Below are positions 1-8,363 of a stretch of 64,000 bases of DNA, in pieces. Source of the DNA: an uncultured Collinsella sp. (GTDB taxonomy: Bacteria; Actinomycetota; Coriobacteriia; Coriobacteriales; Coriobacteriaceae); contig CAKTUH010000001.1 in the NCBI GenBank assembly GCA_934621885.1, positions 1 to 64,000 of the forward strand, in the 5' to 3' direction. Numbering within the stretch: position 1 is the first letter of the stretch; every line of letters starts with the position of its first letter. Under the pieces are notes generated by a model, which was not told the DNA's origin, ran no database searches, and was given only the letters and a program-made list of their open reading frames with translations. The translations under genes were made by a program, and so were the position numbers.

Positions 1-36
1 AGGGCATCTGGGGTTCGAATCCCCAGCTCTCCGCCA
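1..36 (+). tRNA. tRNA-Ser, 3' part only
   Basis: The window opens inside a tRNA gene. The T stem is 9-13/21-25 around the loop TTCGAAT (14-20). The 3' acceptor strand GCTCTCC is at 26-32, the discriminator base is G33, and CCA is encoded at 34-36. A G discriminator, an acceptor strand that would pair with GGAGAGC, and variable-arm-like sequence before the T stem point to serine. The anticodon lies outside the window, so the isoacceptor cannot be named. Confidence 0.8.
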
Positions 37-52
37 GTATGAATTGAAAGAA

Positions 53-76
53 GGGTCCCATTTGGGGCCCTTTTTT
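53..76 (+). terminator. Rho-independent terminator of the tRNA
   Basis: GGGTCCC (53-59) pairs with GGGGCCC (64-70) with one G-T wobble around a 4-nt loop. Six Ts follow. It lies 17 nt past the tRNA CCA end. Confidence 0.8.
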
Positions 77-91
77 AATATCAGCTACGTT

Positions 92-109
92 AGCTGGGGA
101 TTCGAACCC
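92..109 (-). repeat. Inverted 18-nt copy of the tRNA T-arm/acceptor segment
   Basis: Read on the minus strand, this stretch is GGGTTCGAATCCCCAGCT. It is identical over 18 nt to tRNA positions 11-28 just upstream. No acceptor or anticodon arm surrounds it, so it is a fragment and not a second tRNA gene. It could be a recombination scar, an attachment-site remnant, or a segment able to pair with the tRNA 3' half in a read-through transcript. Confidence 0.7.
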
Positions 110-110
110 T

Positions 111-139
111 AAAAATGAGGCGCCCCGCTGGACGCCTCA
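111..139 (-). terminator. Terminator downstream of the carboxypeptidase gene
   Basis: TGAGGCG (116-122) pairs with CGCCTCA (133-139). On the minus strand the stem is followed by five Ts (111-115), 30 nt past the stop codon of the D,D-carboxypeptidase. It may also stop read-through from the tRNA on the plus strand. Confidence 0.7.
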
Positions 140-168
140 TTTGGTTTGGATGTGATATTGCCCCGGCC

Positions 169-1512
169 CTATACCTCGGGTGCCTTGGCTACGGTCTCGC
201 TTTCTGCCGTGAGTGGGCGGTTGTCGATGCGGCGACCCAGGCGGTCGAGCTTCACGAGCAGCCACTCGATGGGATTGGGCCCCGAGCCTTCCTCGTCGGC
301 AACCAAATCCATGACGGCAATCTTGGCGCCGTCCTGCTTGAGCGTGACGCTGCCCACCTTATCGCCCACATGCACCGTGCCCGAAAGGTCGTCGTAGGTA
401 ACCTTCTCGGTCACCTCTCCGGCAAGCGAAAAGACCGTTGCCTGCGCCGCGGGATCGGCGAGCGTGGCGTCGATCGTCTTATCCGTCCAGTCGGTCTGGC
501 TAATGCGCGCCATGAGCGGGTTGCCGTTGGCGGTCTTTTCCTGCGTATTGGCAATCGCGACCGTCACCTTGTGGCCGTAATACCAGTTGGCGAGCGCGGC
601 AGTATCGACAAAGCGCTGGTCGGTGGTGCTGGAGTTTAAAACTACGGTATAGACCTCATCGCCGTCGCGGTTGTAGGCGCCCGTAAAGCAATAGCCGGCG
701 TCGTCGGTGGTTCCGGTTTTGCCGCCAATGTTGCCGTCCTGACCGAGCAGCTCGTTGTGCGTGTCCATGGAGTGCGAATGGTCGGAGCCATCGGCGCCCG
801 TGACCTCGATCCAAGAATCCTCGCTTGCCACGACTTCACGAATCGTGTCGTTCTTCATGGCCTCCTGCATCATCAGCGCCACATCATGTGCGGTCGAGTG
901 CATGTCGCCGGCCCACTCGTCAAAGTCCAGGCCATGTGGGTTCTCAAAAAGCGTGCCGGTGCAGCCGAGCTCTTTGGCGCGTTCGTTCATGGCCTTCACA
1001 AAGGTCGCCTCGGCGTCTTTGGACTTGGGGTCGATCTTTTTGCCCACATATTCGGCAAGCACGATGGCAGCATCGTTGCCCGAGGGAATCATCAGGCCGC
1101 GCAGAGCCTGCTCCACGGTGAGCTCGTCGCCTTCGAGCAGGCCGGCAGTCGAGTTACCTACGGTGGCGGCAGTGTTGCTCACCGTGACCTTTTCATCCAT
1201 TTTGCAGTTCTCGACGGTCAGGATTGCAGTCATGACCTTGGTAATCGACGCGATCTTAACCTGCTCGTCGGCGCTACGGGCGTAATAGACGGTGCCGTCC
1301 TTGCCCATGACGATCGCGTTGGTGGCATCGATGTCGGGCAGGTTTTCGGCCGTGATGCCGCGGACGTCGGCAGTTTTGCCACAAACGTTGTCGGTCGTGA
1401 GCACTTGTGCGCGGGCCGCCACGGGCGCGCCTACAACAAGGGCGATGGCGCAAACGAGCGCGGCGGTGAGCGCATGAAGGTGGACGTTTATACGGGAGGG
1501 GTAAGAAGTCAC
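169..1512 (-). CDS. dacA: D-alanyl-D-alanine carboxypeptidase (PBP5/DacA family, peptidase S11)
   Basis: The enzyme trims the terminal D-Ala from peptidoglycan pentapeptides outside the membrane. The 447-residue product has an N-terminal signal peptide (hydrophobic core about 14-34, ending near ARA-QV). The three penicillin-binding motifs are in order: SITK at 89-92 (catalytic Ser89 and Lys92), SGN at 144-146 and KTG at 265-267. The C-terminal part looks like the beta-rich tail of the PBP5 family and ends in a basic/amphipathic segment (near IEWLLVKLDRLGRR) that could anchor it to the membrane. The start codon is GTG at 1512; the upstream ribosome site is weak, but no later Met fits the signal peptide. 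It is transcribed alone and ends at its own terminator. Confidence 0.92.
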   Translation of the reverse strand: MTSYPSRINVHLHALTAALVCAIALVVGAPVAARAQVLTTDNVCGKTADVRGITAENLPDIDATNAIVMGKDGTVYYARSADEQVKIASITKVMTAILTVENCKMDEKVTVSNTAATVGNSTAGLLEGDELTVEQALRGLMIPSGNDAAIVLAEYVGKKIDPKSKDAEATFVKAMNERAKELGCTGTLFENPHGLDFDEWAGDMHSTAHDVALMMQEAMKNDTIREVVASEDSWIEVTGADGSDHSHSMDTHNELLGQDGNIGGKTGTTDDAGYCFTGAYNRDGDEVYTVVLNSSTTDQRFVDTAALANWYYGHKVTVAIANTQEKTANGNPLMARISQTDWTDKTIDATLADPAAQATVFSLAGEVTEKVTYDDLSGTVHVGDKVGSVTLKQDGAKIAVMDLVADEEGSGPNPIEWLLVKLDRLGRRIDNRPLTAESETVAKAPEV

Positions 1513-1634
1513 GGCTATTCGCTTTCGACGACGGATACATAGTTGTTCAAGTATATCCTGCGAAATAGTACGCCGTGAATCCTTTACGAAATGGTGGCGT
1601 CTGTGGCGCGAATGGCGCGTCAGACGCTATTCAG

Positions 1635-2171
1635 CTAATCGTCTGAGTCGTCTTCAAGCTTAAGCTCGAAGATGTAGTTAATGCTGCTGTCATCGTCGGC
1701 TCTATAGGTGACCCCATTGTGGGTGCAGCCTGAGTAAAGTGAATCATCAAATATCTTTTTTGCTGCCGTATAGGTGCCAACTGTGGGGTCACAGGCAAGA
1801 ATGATTGCGCTGGAAAGCTCTTCGAGGGTCTCGTCGCAATTGTATCCATCTGCATCTACGTAGAGCTTGACATCGCAGCCATCGTCATCGAAGTACAGGG
1901 ATGCAACGTCGTCGCCGTCTTCGTCGCTAATTTCATAGCAATCGTAATAGCTGTTGTGGTCGCCGTAGTCATAGTTATTGTCCGAAAAGGAGTTTGCGTT
2001 GTAGATCACAGATGATATTTCCGGAACAGCAGGATTTGCGTCCGCGCTGTGCGATGAGATGGCTGGGCCAACAGAGCCCAAATAGCCGATCAGGCATGCG
2101 CAAAGAGTGGCGGACAGCATTACGCATGCAGCTTGTTTTGGAAGATCCAGCTTTTTAAACTTGTCGAGCAT
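1635..2171 (-). CDS. Acidic secreted or membrane-anchored protein, unknown function
   Basis: I do not recognise this 178-residue protein. Residues about 14-38 form one hydrophobic segment that could be a signal peptide or N-terminal anchor. The rest is very rich in Asp, Tyr, Ser and Asn and contains several Cys (near YYDCYE, DDGCDV, YNCDET, LACDP and SGCTH), suggesting an extracytoplasmic, disulfide- or metal-binding domain. It is the last of three minus-strand genes with SHOCT/TM2-type neighbours. Codon use is visibly more AT-rich than in the flanking housekeeping genes, which suits a recently acquired island. Confidence 0.6.
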   Translation of the reverse strand: MLDKFKKLDLPKQAACVMLSATLCACLIGYLGSVGPAISSHSADANPAVPEISSVIYNANSFSDNNYDYGDHNSYYDCYEISDEDGDDVASLYFDDDGCDVKLYVDADGYNCDETLEELSSAIILACDPTVGTYTAAKKIFDDSLYSGCTHNGVTYRADDDSSINYIFELKLEDDSDD

Positions 2172-2223
2172 TGGGACTGCTCCTTACGAATCGAGCCTCC
2201 AGCAGGCTTTCTTGTAAATATTG

Positions 2224-3087
2224 CTATTGATTTAGAATACGTTGCTTGTAGCTCTCGTATTCTTCGGGAGTAATTGCTCCTGCGTCAAGAAGTGTTTTGA
2301 GTTCTTTTAGCATGACAATCGTTTGTTCAATTGGGACCTGCATGGAATTGTTATGCGGCTGATTTGAAGCAAGTGAAGTGCCTGCGGCAGATAATTCAGA
2401 CTGCTCGGTTTCGTTTTCGACGCATTTAGATTCAATTGGCCGCTGGATAAATAACGCCATAGACAATAGCGTCCAGAGGGAAACATATTGGAGTAACAGG
2501 CTTACGTTGTATGTGGGATCAGCTGTTCCGCGGACAATGGGGGTCAACTTGAGGCCCCAACAGAATCCCGCAATGAGAACGAGCGTGCTAAAACAGTAAG
2601 CCGGGGCTAGCTCAGTTCTGTCGAGAAATTTCGCGCCGATTAGATATGAGGCAATAGTGAGAAGGTCGAGTGGCAGGAGATAGAATGGCGATGATTGCAG
2701 CAAGATAATGATGTCGGATAACGCAATGGAGATAAGCGCTGCGTAAAGAACCGATTGCTTTCCGGCACGCTTCGTGAAAAGGTATATCCCGATGAGAAAA
2801 ATGGGTAGCGCCGTCATGACAAAGCGCCAGGCAATTTTGATGAAGATCAATAGGGCTGCTATTGGTAAGAGCACAACTTCATAAAGATGCTCGATGTCGC
2901 TCATGCCTGAGAGGAGGCTGTTTAAATCGATGGCGCCAATGAACCCGTTTTCAAATGTCCCGTCATTAAAAAGAAAGATGTAATAGTAGGAGAAGAATAG
3001 ATAGCAAACGGCCGCGACCGCGGCTGCAGATGCAAATTTATTGTTCTTGAGTAGGTATTTTACCTGGGCAATCATAATTAAAACCAT
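2224..3087 (-). CDS. Multi-spanning membrane protein with C-terminal SHOCT domain
   Basis: The 287-residue product begins with about six predicted membrane segments between residues 15 and 215. A linker follows, then a C-terminal SHOCT-type helix pair (LKTLLDAGAITPEEYE, about 265-280), a short oligomerisation motif often found at protein ends. Function is unknown. The start overlaps the stop of the TM2-domain gene by 10 bp, so the two are probably translated as one unit. The first Met may be residue 5 (MIAQ) rather than residue 1. Composition is AT-richer than the window average. Confidence 0.65.
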   Translation of the reverse strand: MVLIMIAQVKYLLKNNKFASAAAVAAVCYLFFSYYYIFLFNDGTFENGFIGAIDLNSLLSGMSDIEHLYEVVLLPIAALLIFIKIAWRFVMTALPIFLIGIYLFTKRAGKQSVLYAALISIALSDIIILLQSSPFYLLPLDLLTIASYLIGAKFLDRTELAPAYCFSTLVLIAGFCWGLKLTPIVRGTADPTYNVSLLLQYVSLWTLLSMALFIQRPIESKCVENETEQSELSAAGTSLASNQPHNNSMQVPIEQTIVMLKELKTLLDAGAITPEEYESYKQRILNQ

Positions 3088-3572
3088 CCCTTGTGGCCGA
3101 GGATGTATTGGACTTCAAAGTCACTATCGGTTTTTGTGAGGTAGATGATTCCCTCGATGAAGGAAATCAAGTTCATGACCAAAGGACCGATAATCAGCAG
3201 TGATCCGAGCAGCGTGCCGAGCAACATTGCTATGCCCTCATTTTTGTAGCCGAGATAAAACTTGTGGATGCCAAAGGCGCCAAGGCATATTGCAAGTAAC
3301 CCGGCGACAATCTTGCTTTTTTGGGATCTTGAATCCGCTGGTGGGTTACTGTCTGAAGGGTTGGGAAAAAAGGTGCCCCGCCCATCTTGGACTATGGGCG
3401 TCAGATAATTGCTCCCGTCAAAATGACGGTCGAGGATTCTACGCTTTTGTTCGTCAAATTCTTCCTGGCTAATTGCTCCCATCTCTTGTAGGTCTTTAAG
3501 GGATTGAATCTGGTCGAGTACTTCCATTGCATTCCAATCGGCAGAAGAAAAATGTGAAAGCTTCCCATGCAT
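3078..3572 (-). CDS. TM2-domain membrane protein with N-terminal SHOCT-like helix pair
   Basis: Residues about 16-48 form a SHOCT-like segment (LQEMGAISQEEFDEQK). A polar linker follows, then a TM2 domain at about 85-150: two membrane helices, the conserved GIHKFYLG turn and a terminal ISFIEGIIYLT helix. TM2 proteins are small membrane proteins of mostly unknown role. It shares the SHOCT motif with the gene downstream, which overlaps it, so the two products may associate. Met16 (3527) is an alternative start with a nearby GGA. The gene is divergent from an XRE regulator across a short region with repeated GGATAT motifs. Confidence 0.7.
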   Translation of the reverse strand: MHGKLSHFSSADWNAMEVLDQIQSLKDLQEMGAISQEEFDEQKRRILDRHFDGSNYLTPIVQDGRGTFFPNPSDSNPPADSRSQKSKIVAGLLAICLGAFGIHKFYLGYKNEGIAMLLGTLLGSLLIIGPLVMNLISFIEGIIYLTKTDSDFEVQYILGHKGWF

Positions 3573-3581
3573 TAAGCTAAG

Positions 3582-3617
3582 AATATCCTAATTTGGGATA
3601 TCCAGATATGGGATATA
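3582..3617. promoter_or_regulatory. Candidate operator cluster between TM2 gene and XRE regulator
   Basis: GGATAT occurs three times in both orientations within 36 bp: AATATCC (3582-3588), GGGATATCC (3595-3603, containing the palindrome GGATATCC) and GGGATAT (3610-3616). The cluster lies between divergent gene starts, where an XRE regulator would be expected to bind. Binding is inferred, not shown. Confidence 0.4.
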
Positions 3618-3628
3618 GCTTTGACGGC

Positions 3629-3898
3629 ATGAACGTTGACGCTAACAAGGTGTGCGGTCGTTGCCTCGCTCGCATGAGACAAGAATCTGGCTTGACCCAG
3701 GTCGATATCGCGCGCACTCTTGGCGTGCCGCAATCGTTTGTGTCGAAGGTAGAAACAGGCGAGCGCTCCCTCAGGCTTTACGAACAATTTGATTATGCGC
3801 GCGCATTGGGTATTTCTGCCCTAGCCTTGTCTGAGCGCCTGCAATCAGAGATGAATATGGCGGGTCTCAAGGGATTTGAAAAAAGAGATGGTAATTAA
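3629..3898 (+). CDS. XRE-family helix-turn-helix regulator
   Basis: The 89-residue protein is essentially one Cro/C1-type HTH domain: residues 12-55 carry SGLTQVDIARTLGVPQSFVSK followed in register by the VETGERS turn, in two consecutive pieces. The short tail has no obvious second domain. The ATG at 3629 is the best start for the domain, though an in-frame ATG at 3608 and a TTG at 3593 exist and none has a clear ribosome site. It is divergent from the TM2/SHOCT genes and is the likely regulator of that small island. Confidence 0.75.
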   Translation: MNVDANKVCGRCLARMRQESGLTQVDIARTLGVPQSFVSKVETGERSLRLYEQFDYARALGISALALSERLQSEMNMAGLKGFEKRDGN

Positions 3899-3957
3899 AT
3901 ACCATAGCCGCTCTGTTGCATCTACTTAAGTCGCATTTTGCTGGCCGTGGCCCCCGT

Positions 3958-3998
3958 TTGTGCCCGAACGGGCACAATGTGCTTAAGGTCGGCTTAAT
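3958..3998. promoter_or_regulatory. Palindrome plus 11-bp-spaced direct repeat before the response regulator
   Basis: A 20-bp perfect inverted repeat (TTGTGCCCG, AA, CGGGCACAA; 3958-3977) is followed by GCTTAA at 3981 and again at 3992. The 11-bp spacing is the one used by OmpR/PhoB-family dimers. It lies 65-105 bp before the VanR-like gene, so autoregulation is plausible. Confidence 0.4.
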
Positions 3999-4062
3999 CG
4001 GTCGCGCTTGTTGTGTGTGGCGGGCGAGCCCTCGGGCATAATGGAGCGCGAGAGGAGCATGC

Positions 4063-4761
4063 ATGAACGAGCGCATTTTGGTGGTTGACGACGAGAAGGC
4101 CATCGCCGACCTGGTTGGCATCTACCTTACAAAAGAAGGCTTTAACGTTGAGGTCGTCTATAGCGGAGCCGATGCGGCCAAGGCAATCTTGGAGCAGGAG
4201 TTCGATCTGGCGCTGCTCGATGTCATGCTGCCCGATATCGATGGCTTTGAGCTGCTGCGCACGATTCGCACAAACCATACCTACCCCGTGATTATGCTGA
4301 CGGCGCGCGACGCCCAGCAGGATAAGATCGAGGGGCTATCGCTCGGCGCAGACGATTACGTGGTCAAGCCGTTTCGCCCGCTGGAGCTCATCGCACGCGT
4401 CCATGCCCAACTGCGCCGCTACACCAGTTACGGCAGCCGTGCGCAGGCGGTCGAATCTCCGATCGTTCAGCTCGACGGTCTGGAGATCAACCGCGATGCT
4501 CGCTCCGTGACGGTGGACGGCGCGCCGGTGCGCCTCACACCCATCGAGTATTCCATCCTGCTGTATCTGGTCGAACATCGAGGCAGCGTGGTGGCCGTTG
4601 AGGACCTGTTCCGCGCGGTGTGGAACGAGGACTTTATGCCCGGCTCCAACAACACGGTGATGGTGCACATTCGTCACCTGCGCGAGAAGATTGGCGACGA
4701 CGCTCAAAAGCCGCGCTTTATTAAAAACGTCTGGGGCGTCGGCTACATGTGCGAAGGCTAG
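4063..4761 (+). CDS. OmpR/PhoB-family response regulator, VanR-like
   Basis: The 232-residue protein has a receiver domain with acidic pair Asp9/Asp10, phospho-acceptor Asp53 (LLDVMLPDIDG) and Lys102 (VKPFRP). A winged-helix DNA-binding domain follows at about 130-232. The receiver reads like VanR-type regulators, and the kinase 1.3 kb downstream reads like VanS. No vanH, vanA or vanX homologue is present, so this is better seen as a cell-envelope sensor pair than as a resistance cluster. A ribosome site (GAGAGGAG) precedes the ATG. An AAA-type ATPase gene separates it from its probable kinase, an unusual arrangement. Confidence 0.88.
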   Translation: MNERILVVDDEKAIADLVGIYLTKEGFNVEVVYSGADAAKAILEQEFDLALLDVMLPDIDGFELLRTIRTNHTYPVIMLTARDAQQDKIEGLSLGADDYVVKPFRPLELIARVHAQLRRYTSYGSRAQAVESPIVQLDGLEINRDARSVTVDGAPVRLTPIEYSILLYLVEHRGSVVAVEDLFRAVWNEDFMPGSNNTVMVHIRHLREKIGDDAQKPRFIKNVWGVGYMCEG

Positions 4762-4802
4762 GTCTGGGCAAACGGTAGGGGCTGCCCTTCGCTTGCCGCT
4801 TG

Positions 4803-4883
4803 CACTATTTTCACTATTTGCACTAAAAGCACTAAAGACACTAGAATCACTAAAAGCACTAGAAGCACTATTTTCACTAAAGC
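4803..4883 (+). repeat. Tandem array of nine 9-bp units (CACTA + 4 variable bases)
   Basis: CACTA recurs at 4803, 4812, 4821, 4830, 4839, 4848, 4857, 4866 and 4875, exactly every 9 bp. Each copy is followed by four A/T/G-rich bases such as AAAG or TTTT. The array lies between the VanR-like gene and the AAA ATPase. Because 9 bp is three codons, it keeps the downstream frame open. Read in that frame it encodes Leu-X-X repeats, and a TTG at 4793 with AGGGG 11 nt upstream could start an ATPase form carrying this repeat. Confidence 0.9.
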
Positions 4884-4909
4884 GTGACGTGGTTGATAGG
4901 GAGTGGCGA

Positions 4910-6034
4910 ATGGTTAATGGTGGAGCAGTGATCAATCCGTTCAAGCCGACAGCCGGCGCCGAACCGCCCGTTCTCGTCGGACGCGAACGCGTCGTTCGGG
5001 ACTTTTGTGACGGCATTGAAGAGGGCGTGGGAGCCCCTGCCCGACTCATGCGCATTACGGGACCCCGTGGTTCTGGTAAGACCGTCTTGCTTACCGAGCT
5101 TGGAGACGTTGCAAAAACGTACGGATGGACGGTTATTGATGTTGTGGCGAGTGGCAATTTAACCGACAAGATAAAGCGTGCATTGCGCGATCGCTTGCCC
5201 CGTGCTGACGTTAGTCTACGAGCGAACTTGGGACTCATCTCCGCCCAGGCGGATTTTGCCGAGCCCGCCGACCAGCCCGATATTCGTGAGGTACTTACAG
5301 AGGCGGCGACGCGGTTGACCGCTAAAGGCAGTGGACTGCTGGTGACGGTCGACGAAATCCAGGATGGTTCGGAAGACGAAATTCGCGAACTCGCGGTTGC
5401 GGTGCAGCATTTGATTCGCGAGCGTCAAAACATTGCTTTCGCCTTTGCGGGTATTACAACGGGTGTTATGAATCTTATCAATGGAAGGTCCCTGACCTTC
5501 CTGCGCCGTGCCAAGGCGGAGGAGCTGGCCGCGATTCCAGTTGCTGAGGTTGCCGACTCGTTCGAGAAAACTTTTTCTCAAAAGGGGATTGATGCAAGCG
5601 AGGCTCTCATCAATAAGATGGCTTACGCGACTCAAGGCTATGCGTATCTGATTCAACTTGTCGGATATGGTGTGTTTGCCGAGGTAAAACGCCATGCGAC
5701 GGAGTCCCTGACGCTTACGGAGAAAGATTGCGATAACGGTATCGCGCGTGCGTACCGGGATTTTGACGACGCTGTACTGCTCCCCGCGCTCGATGAGCTG
5801 CCGCAGCGCGCCATAGAATACTTGCTCGCCATGACGCAGGACGAGGAAAAATCGGGAACGGGAACAATCGCAAGGCGCATGGGGCTCGACCCCGCGCAGC
5901 TCACGTCGACGCGAAGATTGCTGATTGGACGACAGGTTGTTGAGGCTCCCAGCAGGGGATTGGTTCGTTTTGCAATTCCGCGCCTTCGCGAGTATTTGGT
6001 AGATAATCGCGAAGAGCTGCTGTCGCGGTTCTAA
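4910..6034 (+). CDS. AAA/STAND-like ATP-binding protein of unknown role
   Basis: The 374-residue product has a P-loop GPRGSGKT (51-58), a Walker B strand LLVTVDEIQD (about 143-152) with Asp148-Glu149, and a C-terminal region that looks like a winged helix (residues about 300-374). This layout resembles archaeal-type or ORC-like ATPases often annotated simply as ATP-binding protein; some act in toxin or defence modules. The start at ATG 4910 follows AGGGAG at 4899-4904. A longer in-frame start through the 9-bp array is possible. It sits between a VanR-like and a VanS-like gene and its codon use is AT-richer than theirs, which suggests insertion into an older operon. Confidence 0.75.
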   Translation: MVNGGAVINPFKPTAGAEPPVLVGRERVVRDFCDGIEEGVGAPARLMRITGPRGSGKTVLLTELGDVAKTYGWTVIDVVASGNLTDKIKRALRDRLPRADVSLRANLGLISAQADFAEPADQPDIREVLTEAATRLTAKGSGLLVTVDEIQDGSEDEIRELAVAVQHLIRERQNIAFAFAGITTGVMNLINGRSLTFLRRAKAEELAAIPVAEVADSFEKTFSQKGIDASEALINKMAYATQGYAYLIQLVGYGVFAEVKRHATESLTLTEKDCDNGIARAYRDFDDAVLLPALDELPQRAIEYLLAMTQDEEKSGTGTIARRMGLDPAQLTSTRRLLIGRQVVEAPSRGLVRFAIPRLREYLVDNREELLSRF

Positions 6035-6081
6035 GCAGGTGTTCGCTGGCAGCTAGACGCCTTGTTTGTGAGGATTTTGAC

Positions 6082-7320
6082 ATGACAAAAGACGATAGGC
6101 AGGCGTTTGAGGTGCCCGACAGACTCTTCGAATATGTGAGGGCAGTCGTCGATAATCGCGCGCTTGCAACAGTGCTGCTCTTTTTGCTGAGCCTGTTGTT
6201 GATCGGTATCGACAATATCGTCGGTATCTTGGCGGTGCTACTCATCGGCTTTTTGCTGATTGACCGTTTTGAAATCGTGCGCCGTTGCGTGGTGATTGGC
6301 GGTGCAGCATGGGTCATCACGCTGGCGATTGGGGCGATGGCGCTTGGCGGCATTGAAGGACCGGTGCTGTTCGATGCCGGCTTTGTGTTCAACATGCTCG
6401 GCTTTGTCCTGGCGCTTGCCGTGTGCGTTGTGTTCTTTTGTGGTCGCGCACTGTACTACCAAGGCTATGAGCAGGGTGAACAGCATGCCGACCGCGTGCT
6501 TGCCGAGCGTGTCCAGGAGCGCCTGATCGATCACCCCGACGCGTGGGACAACATCGACGGCGATTTTCTAGAAGTCGAGGGCGCGCTCAACAAGGTTCGT
6601 GATTGCGAGCGCAAAGTCCAGCAGGCCCTGCGCGACGAGTCACATCGCAAGGATGATTTGGTCACCTACTTGGCGCACGACCTACGCACGCCGCTTGCCA
6701 GCGTGGTAGGCTATCTTTCGCTGTTGCAGGAGGCTCCCGATCTGCCGGTTGAGCAGCGTGCGCGCTTTACGGGTGTGGCGCTCGACAAGGCTCACCGGCT
6801 CGACGCGCTCATCGAGGAGTTCTTCGACATCACGCGCTTCGATTTCCACGACATCGTGCTTACCCGCGGCTACGTCGACCTGGGATTGCTGCTGGCGCAG
6901 GTGGCCGACGAGTTCTACCCTATCCTCAACGAACAGCACAAGGAGGCCCAGGTCGATATCTGCGAGGATCTGACGGTGCTCGTGGACGGCGACAAGATGG
7001 CCCGCGTGTTCAACAACATTATGAAAAACGCCATCGCCTATAGTTACGAAGGATCGGTTATTACGATTGAAGCCGGGCGCCAAGACAACGGCGGCGTGCG
7101 GGTGCGCTTTATCAACCAGGGCGATCCTATTCCCGAGGCAAAGCTCAAGGTGATCTTTGAGAAGTTCTATCGCCTAGACGCGGCACGTGCGACCAATCGC
7201 GGCGGCGCCGGGCTTGGCCTTGCCATCGCCAAGGAGATTGTCGCGGCACACAGCGGCACCATTGCGTGCGAATCGACGCCCGAGCACACGGTGTTTACCA
7301 TTGCCCTGCCTGCTGCATAA
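6082..7320 (+). CDS. Sensor histidine kinase, VanS-like
   Basis: The 412-residue membrane kinase has three or four N-terminal membrane segments (about 27-60, 70-90 and 103-122) with no large extracellular domain. A dimerisation/phospho-acceptor segment follows with His199 (YLAHDLRTPLASVVGYLS), then an N box (FNNIMKNAIAYS) and a G-rich ATP lid (GGAGLGLAIAKEIV). The segment after His199 resembles VanS closely in my reading (GYLSLLQEAPDLP, LDALIEEFFDITR). It should phosphorylate the VanR-like regulator at 4063-4761. The missing sensor domain suggests membrane or intramembrane sensing. Confidence 0.87.
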   Translation: MTKDDRQAFEVPDRLFEYVRAVVDNRALATVLLFLLSLLLIGIDNIVGILAVLLIGFLLIDRFEIVRRCVVIGGAAWVITLAIGAMALGGIEGPVLFDAGFVFNMLGFVLALAVCVVFFCGRALYYQGYEQGEQHADRVLAERVQERLIDHPDAWDNIDGDFLEVEGALNKVRDCERKVQQALRDESHRKDDLVTYLAHDLRTPLASVVGYLSLLQEAPDLPVEQRARFTGVALDKAHRLDALIEEFFDITRFDFHDIVLTRGYVDLGLLLAQVADEFYPILNEQHKEAQVDICEDLTVLVDGDKMARVFNNIMKNAIAYSYEGSVITIEAGRQDNGGVRVRFINQGDPIPEAKLKVIFEKFYRLDAARATNRGGAGLGLAIAKEIVAAHSGTIACESTPEHTVFTIALPAA

Positions 7321-7381
7321 CCAGCGTGCCCTTACAAACACTTGACAATGCGCTCACGTGCGTATGAGCCGCGATTTCTAC

Positions 7382-7410
7382 TATCGATACTGCTGAATTG
7401 ATATCGATAT
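7382..7410. promoter_or_regulatory. Two TATCGATA palindromes before pstB
   Basis: TATCGATA occurs at 7382-7389 and 7402-7409, with starts 20 bp apart (two helical turns); the second is extended to ATATCGATAT. Both lie just upstream of the pstB ribosome site (GGAGG, 7411-7415). A weak promoter-like TTGACA at 7342-7347 precedes them. They may be operator sites; the binding protein is unknown. Confidence 0.4.
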
Positions 7411-7423
7411 GGAGGTATGCGGT

Positions 7424-8299
<876 letters not shown>

Positions 8300-8363
8300 T
8301 ACTATCTAGTGCAGGCGCCTTTAGGGTTAAGATGCGGTCATGCCGGCCGCAAAGGGGTTCAAC

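Noticed and set aside
92..109. Second tRNA gene on the minus strand
   Set aside because: Only the T-arm segment is present; no acceptor or anticodon stem can be formed around it.
4691..4909. Long N-terminal extension of the ATPase starting inside the response-regulator gene
   Set aside because: The first 34 codons overlap the regulator in another frame and show no domain. Only the short TTG start at 4793 remains a possibility.
4063..7320. Vancomycin-resistance cluster
   Set aside because: Regulator and kinase look VanR/VanS-like, but no vanH, ligase or vanX gene is present, so resistance cannot be claimed.
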